From: Planctomycetota bacterium
Lineage (GTDB): Bacteria; Planctomycetota; Phycisphaerae; Sedimentisphaerales; Anaerobacaceae
Assembly (NCBI GenBank): GCA_020351025.1
Contig: CP070728.1
Location: 1,118,429-1,156,752 of the forward strand
Direction: 5' to 3'
DNA: 38,324 nt
The translations under genes were made by a program, and so were the position numbers. A model generated the notes under the pieces. That model searched no databases. It had not been told where the DNA came from and was given only the letters and a program-made list of their open reading frames with translations. Below are positions 34,901-38,324 of this stretch, piece after piece. Within the stretch, counting starts at the first letter, position 1; every line of letters begins with the position of its first letter.

Positions 34901-35476
34901 ATGGCAAAAGGAAAAAACGTACTGACAACAGGGGATGTTGCCAAAATCTGTAATGTTGCTCCTCGAACGGTCTCAAAATGGTTCGACAGGGGACAATTGA
35001 AAGGCTACCGCATACCCGGCAGCAAAGACCGGCGAATACCAGTCAGCGAGCTAATCCGATTTATGAAAACGCACAATATGCCTGCGACAGGATTTCCGGC
35101 CGGCAAAACCCGGGTTCTTGTAGTGGACAGTAACGAGGATGCAGCCTCGGCCTTGGCAGATGCTTTACAAAAGGCCAATTACGAAGTACAAACGGCTCAC
35201 AGTAATTGTGAGACCGGCGTAATCACCCGAAAATTTATCCCCCATGTCCTGCTGGTGAGCCTCTTAGCCAAAGGCATAGATGCAACAGACATCTGCAAAA
35301 GCATCCGCTCTGATGAAGAATTACAAACAATCAAAATTATAGGCATTGCGAATCAGTTAAGCAACTCCGAGTCCGCTGCTTTAATGCAAAAAGGTTTTGA
35401 CGGCTGCATATCAAACCCCGCCGATGTTACCGAAGTCGTAGAGGAAATTGAAGAAACAACCGCGATTATATGTTAA
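34901..35476 (+). CDS. HTH (excisionase/MerR-like) protein fused to a degenerate receiver domain
   Basis: From ATG 34901 (AGGA 9 bases upstream) the product is 191 residues. Residues about 6-55 form a helix-turn-helix of the excisionase type (LTTGDVAKICNVAPRTVSKW, then GYRIPGSKDRRIPVSELI). A receiver-like domain follows from about residue 70 (TRVLVVDSNEDAASAL). The position of the phospho-acceptor Asp, normally in a LLDLMMPG-type strand, reads LLVSLLAKG, so Ser replaces Asp. The conserved Thr/Lys later in the domain are also not evident. It may therefore sense something other than a histidine kinase. A frame open to 34823 is not favoured as start. Confidence 0.82.
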   Translation: MAKGKNVLTTGDVAKICNVAPRTVSKWFDRGQLKGYRIPGSKDRRIPVSELIRFMKTHNMPATGFPAGKTRVLVVDSNEDAASALADALQKANYEVQTAHSNCETGVITRKFIPHVLLVSLLAKGIDATDICKSIRSDEELQTIKIIGIANQLSNSESAALMQKGFDGCISNPADVTEVVEEIEETTAIIC

Positions 35477-35537
35477 GGCTCCTCTTCTGCAAAATGGCTC
35501 CTTTATCCATACCGATTTGCACTCATCCATAAACGAG

Positions 35538-35565
35538 AAAGGCCAGTCCTCAAGGACTGGCCTTT
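35538..35565. terminator. bidirectional intrinsic terminator
   Basis: AAAGGCCAGTCC (35538-35549) pairs perfectly with GGACTGGCCTTT (35554-35565) around the tetraloop TCAA. It lies between two convergent genes (HTH/receiver and pseudopilin) and can serve both strands. Confidence 0.85.
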
Positions 35566-35593
35566 CCAATACTATGATCGCTTTCAACATTCT

Positions 35594-36352
35594 TTAAAGT
35601 AGTTTTTTGAGCCAAAGCGGGTAGTCTTCCACTAGCGGGGCCTCCTCCGTATCGGTCATTCTATTCCAGTTCAGGGGCCACAGGTCCTTAATATGTATCT
35701 TCCTAACAGTGTAATCCATAAAGAGCATGTTTAGCCATCCATCATGTCGCAGGACAACAAAATGCGCCAAGTCATCGCCTGTAAAACCCTCAAACTCACC
35801 TGGATAAAGGGGAATCTTGTCGAAGGCTTCACCCCAGGCCTGGTCCCACCAGCCATCCCCAAGCAGTGGGATGGTAGATTGACCTTTAACATTAGTACTC
35901 CTCCAGTATTTAGCGTTATCCCCATACGTTGGCACTTCCCCTGTTTTGTATACTGGATTACAAACCCATTCATTCAGGCAATAACTTCCATAATAACCGT
36001 CAGGGAACCAGTCGGGACCCCAAGTTCCGTAGCTACCATAGCCCTCCCAGGGATTCTTTTCAGGGTCAGCGGCCATTGGGCAGCACAATAGAGCCCTGTT
36101 CTTGTAGTACGGCTCCAGCACTTCCCACCAATTCTGGCCGCCTATATTTCGACCTCCCATAAAGGAGCCGTGGAAATCATCCGTATACATTGAAAAGACA
36201 GAGCCCCATTGCTTCAGGTTCGACATACACATAGCCGCTTTTGTCATCCTCCTTGCTTTTGCCAGTGTGGGCATCAGTATAGACATAAGCAGCGCAATAA
36301 TGGCTATTACCACCAAAAGCTCTATTAACGTAAACCCTTTTCGTCTGTACAT
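35594..36352 (-). CDS. type II secretion/type IV pilin-like pseudopilin with planctomycete-type C-terminal domain
   Basis: From ATG 36352 (AAGGAG 7 bases upstream) the 252-residue product starts with a short basic leader and the cleavage/methylation motif RRKGFTLIELLVVIAII, cut after the Gly. The hydrophobic helix anchors it until cleavage by a prepilin peptidase. The C-terminal RHDGWLNMLFMDYTV block resembles the RHxGxxNxLFxDG motif common in Planctomycetota. Tyr stands where Gly is usual after the Asp. Such proteins are very numerous in this phylum and their individual roles are mostly unknown. A longer frame from 36397 is possible but lacks a ribosome binding site. Confidence 0.88.
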   Translation of the reverse strand: MYRRKGFTLIELLVVIAIIALLMSILMPTLAKARRMTKAAMCMSNLKQWGSVFSMYTDDFHGSFMGGRNIGGQNWWEVLEPYYKNRALLCCPMAADPEKNPWEGYGSYGTWGPDWFPDGYYGSYCLNEWVCNPVYKTGEVPTYGDNAKYWRSTNVKGQSTIPLLGDGWWDQAWGEAFDKIPLYPGEFEGFTGDDLAHFVVLRHDGWLNMLFMDYTVRKIHIKDLWPLNWNRMTDTEEAPLVEDYPLWLKKLL

Positions 36353-36498
36353 ACAAATACTCCTTCCTTGTTTATAAACTAAAGTTTCAAAACTCACATT
36401 TATCTTGCTGTTCTACTTTTCTAATTTATCTATATTACCACATCACCCCTTTCAATGCAAGCAACAAAATTGCTGATTTTAAGCCATCCTCATACCAT

Positions 36499-37038
36499 TT
36501 ATTTTGTTTTCTTCTGCAGCATCCGGGCCTGAAACTCTATCAACTCCTCAGCACTAACCGTTTGTTCACGCAAATCTGCGAAGATTACCTTATAATTACC
36601 ATCCGAAAGCTTCCATTGTATCAACACTGCGTTACTATCCTGCGGGTCAATATTATCGCCATAATAGGCAACATCCTCACCTCTTTGAACCAAATACTGA
36701 TATCTTGACTTAGCCACCAATACGTTGCTTTCTTCGGCACCGGCGCCCAAAAAGTATTTCACCAGCATCTTGCCATCCTTGTATAAACCATTGTCTATCG
36801 AATCTGGGCTCCGAAGAAAGCTGCCCCACAAAACCATTGTAATAATTATCGCCGCTGCTGCAGCTAATTTGCTCACCCTCAAATCTATGATAATATTAAC
36901 AGTATCCATTCTGCCTTTGTGCGGCATAAGCCTGTGCGGAATTCGCTGCTTTATATCTTCAGCAAAGCCGGGGGTAACCGGCTCTGCTGTCACATCCGCT
37001 AATTCATTTAACAATTTTTCCAATTTTTCTTCTTTCAC
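36499..37038 (-). CDS. one-helix membrane protein paired with ECF sigma factor, putative anti-sigma factor
   Basis: The 179-residue product has a cytoplasmic N-terminus of about 55 residues, one transmembrane helix (about 56-72) and a C-terminal domain presumed to be outside. This is the layout of membrane anti-sigma factors. The HxxxCxxC zinc motif of the common ZAS class is absent. It starts 5 bases after the sigma factor gene, so the pair is translationally coupled. The anti-sigma role is inferred from position and topology only. Confidence 0.65.
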   Translation of the reverse strand: MKEEKLEKLLNELADVTAEPVTPGFAEDIKQRIPHRLMPHKGRMDTVNIIIDLRVSKLAAAAAIIITMVLWGSFLRSPDSIDNGLYKDGKMLVKYFLGAGAEESNVLVAKSRYQYLVQRGEDVAYYGDNIDPQDSNAVLIQWKLSDGNYKVIFADLREQTVSAEELIEFQARMLQKKTK

Positions 37039-37043
37039 AACAG

Positions 37044-37598
37044 CTATCTATCCTCGGCAACGATTTGCTTTCTTAAAGCTCTCAATGCTCTACTTAGCCT
37101 ACTTTTGAAAGTGCCTTCTCTGACTCCTATAGCTTCGGCGGCCTCTGCGATAGTCAAGTGCTGCATGTAATGTAAGACCACGGTCTCTTTCAAGTTCATT
37201 GGCAGGTTCGCAACGCCGTTTTTCAACTTTTCAAGCTGCTCTAAATGCCCGACTTTATCCAACTCGGCCTTGCTGCTGTCCGGCACATCCATTCCATCAA
37301 TATTAACTGCCTTTTGACCCTTGTGCCTACGCCAGTGGAGTCTCGAGATATTGGCAGCAATCTGATACAGCCAGCTATTTAAGGCTTTTCCGCTTCTCAA
37401 TCGACCTATATGCTGCCAAGCCTGGAAAAAGCTTTCTTGCGTCAAATCTTCACTGACCTGGCGGCTATGGCCAAGCCTCCTCATAAACAAATATATCCTC
37501 TCATAATATATATCAACGAGCTCTGCAGCAGCAGCACGGTCACCGGCCTTTAGCCGAGCAGCAAGTGAATCCTGGCTTTGCTGTGAAAACTCATTCAT
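37044..37598 (-). CDS. ECF-type RNA polymerase sigma factor
   Basis: The 184-residue product contains sigma region 2 (YERIYLFMRRLGHS, then EDLTQESFFQAWQHI) and region 4 (LPMNLKETVVLHY, then IAEAAEAIGVREGTFKSRL). No region 1 or 3 is present, as in other extracytoplasmic-function sigma factors. ATG at 37598 gives a compact N-terminus; a TTG at 37637 would add 13 residues and is less likely. The putative anti-sigma gene follows. The target genes are unknown. Confidence 0.9.
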   Translation of the reverse strand: MNEFSQQSQDSLAARLKAGDRAAAAELVDIYYERIYLFMRRLGHSRQVSEDLTQESFFQAWQHIGRLRSGKALNSWLYQIAANISRLHWRRHKGQKAVNIDGMDVPDSSKAELDKVGHLEQLEKLKNGVANLPMNLKETVVLHYMQHLTIAEAAEAIGVREGTFKSRLSRALRALRKQIVAEDR

Positions 37599-38038
37599 CC
37601 TTTTAATGTCCCGCTGCTCGATATAAAAGATGCGCAAAAACGGTGCTATGTTCCGTAAATTTTATATATTTTCGCACAGTTATCAGCCCAGTTTGGTAAA
37701 AAACCCAAACATATATTTATACCGTAAAGTTGGTGTTTCCACAATAGCAGAATGAGATAATTTGCGTAAAGTATTGTGAGAATTAGGCTTAGAGAAGGTA
37801 TTTTGTTGGGTTGGGGGTGTGGCGAAGGAAGTAAAAGAGGGTTTTTAGTTGCGGGTTTTTGGCTTTGAGTGAGCGAAAACAGGTGGTGGGGCGGAGAGGA
37901 GGTTGTGCGAGGGCTTCAGAGATAAATGTTTGTAACTCTTGTTTAAAAAAGGGCTTACATTGACACAGTCGCGATTTCTAAGGTTGGAGATTTTTACACA
38001 AATGCGCTAGTTTTTGAGGCTTTGGAGAGGAAAAGTTG

Positions 38039-38132
38039 CCAAACGTAGCAAAGCTTTGCAAAACTTCGCCAAAATAGAGCAAAAGTTGCGCGAAACGGTG
38101 CAAAACTTATACAAAAAAGTGCAAAATTTTGC
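38039..38132. repeat. helically phased A-tracts (predicted curved DNA) with two 12-base palindromes
   Basis: A-runs begin at 38041, 38050, 38060, 38071, 38081, 38093, 38102, 38113 and 38123. The spacing is 9 to 12 bases and averages about 10.25, close to one helical turn. Most runs sit in a GCAAAA or GCCAAA context. GCAAAGCTTTGC (38048-38059) and GCAAAATTTTGC (38121-38132) are perfect palindromes at the two ends. Confidence 0.55.
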
Positions 38133-38168
38133 AGGTGTGTGAAGCGGAGCTCGACGGAGCGGAAAAGT

Positions 38169-38217
38169 TAAAACTTAAAGTGCAAAACCATAGTGTAAAA
38201 TTCAAAACAAAAAACAC
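38169..38217. repeat. degenerate 7-base tandem units of the AAAACNN type
   Basis: TAAAACT, TAAAGTG, CAAAACC, ATAGTGT, AAAATTC, AAAACAA and AAAACAC follow each other in a 7-base frame. Confidence 0.5.
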
Positions 38218-38250
38218 AAAAAAAATTTGGGGGGAAGATGTAAATCGACA

Positions 38251-38276
38251 GCGGAGTCCGCACCCCTAATTAGGGG
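38251..38276. repeat. two adjacent palindromes
   Basis: GCGGA-g-TCCGC (38251-38261) and CCCCTAATTAGGGG (38263-38276) are both perfect and lie one base apart. They could be operator sites or part of a repeat that continues beyond the window. Confidence 0.45.
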
Positions 38277-38324
38277 CGATGTTGCGCAACTGGTGCGAAA
38301 AATGCTCCTTTGGTTCGCACAGGA

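Larger units (their letters stand above)
37600..38324. other. gene-free region upstream of the sigma factor
   Basis: No frame longer than about 45 codons is convincing on either strand. The left half is GT-rich. The right half holds phased A-tracts, palindromes and 7-base units described separately. It should contain the sigma factor promoter on the minus strand and may carry the promoter of a plus-strand gene beyond the window. Confidence 0.5.

Noticed and set aside
37957-37990. TTGACA at 37960 as a promoter -35 element
   Set aside because: No -10-like sequence lies 16-18 bases downstream.
38039-38132. CRISPR-like array from the regularly spaced GCAAAA units
   Set aside because: Spacing is about 10 bases, far too short for repeat-spacer units, and no cas gene is present.
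38003-38140. A 43-codon plus-strand frame from TTG with coiled-coil-like product
   Set aside because: The helical pattern follows from the repeating GCAAAA units; there is no ribosome binding site or ATG.
1-38324. tRNA genes, insertion sequences or prophage genes
   Set aside because: None was seen on reading both strands; a dedicated tRNA search was not possible.

Overview
The window looks like a chromosomal segment of a Planctomycetota bacterium, most likely of a Phycisphaerae-like lineage. This is inferred from the content and has not been tested against a database. The pointers are a prepilin-type protein with a C-terminal RHxGxxNxLFxD block, a non-spore-former SpoIVB/S55-type protein, a large secreted propeller protein, an ECF sigma factor paired with a one-helix membrane protein, and helix-turn-helix/receiver regulators. 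No phage, transposase, CRISPR array, tRNA or rRNA operon was seen. Most genes are housekeeping and are packed in short operons on both strands.

Left part (1-10800): a minus-strand run holds a beta-CASP metallo-beta-lactamase protein (cut by the window edge), a DinG-type helicase, a secreted TPR protein, NAD kinase, dxs and a polyprenyl diphosphate synthase. Divergent to this is miaA, whose substrate (dimethylallyl diphosphate) comes from the dxs/prenyl pathway. Convergent to miaA lie nrdR and a free-standing double ATP-cone protein, both related to deoxyribonucleotide control.

Middle (10800-22840): a roughly 600-base gap carries a candidate structured RNA with a strong intrinsic terminator on the minus strand. 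A divergent thymidylate synthase-like gene and a small membrane protein follow. Plus-strand riboflavin synthase, pdxA and rsmA come next, then a minus-strand fumarase alpha subunit without its beta partner, a secreted propeller protein and an S55-type protein. A plus-strand pair (membrane protein and RluD-like pseudouridine synthase) has a near-consensus sigma70-type promoter.

Right part (22840-38324): a KtrAB/TrkAH-like potassium system, recG and pcm on the minus strand; a lipoprotein, bioD and nadB on the plus strand; then the RNase P RNA gene. These are followed by a lipoprotein, ilvC, an HTH plus degenerate receiver protein, a pseudopilin, and an ECF sigma/membrane protein pair. The last ~700 bases hold no convincing gene but contain helically phased A-tracts and palindromes.

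The most unusual pattern is at the level of spacers. Many intergenic gaps are built of degenerate tandem 7-base units whose sequence differs from gap to gap (around 3287, 8593, 12890, 16501, 21742, 24150, 26003, 30541, 32265 and 38169). Other leads are the candidate RNA at 11045-11290, a MiaA with Gly in place of the P-loop Ser/Thr, a ketol-acid reductoisomerase with an altered cofactor loop, and a receiver domain lacking its phospho-acceptor Asp.
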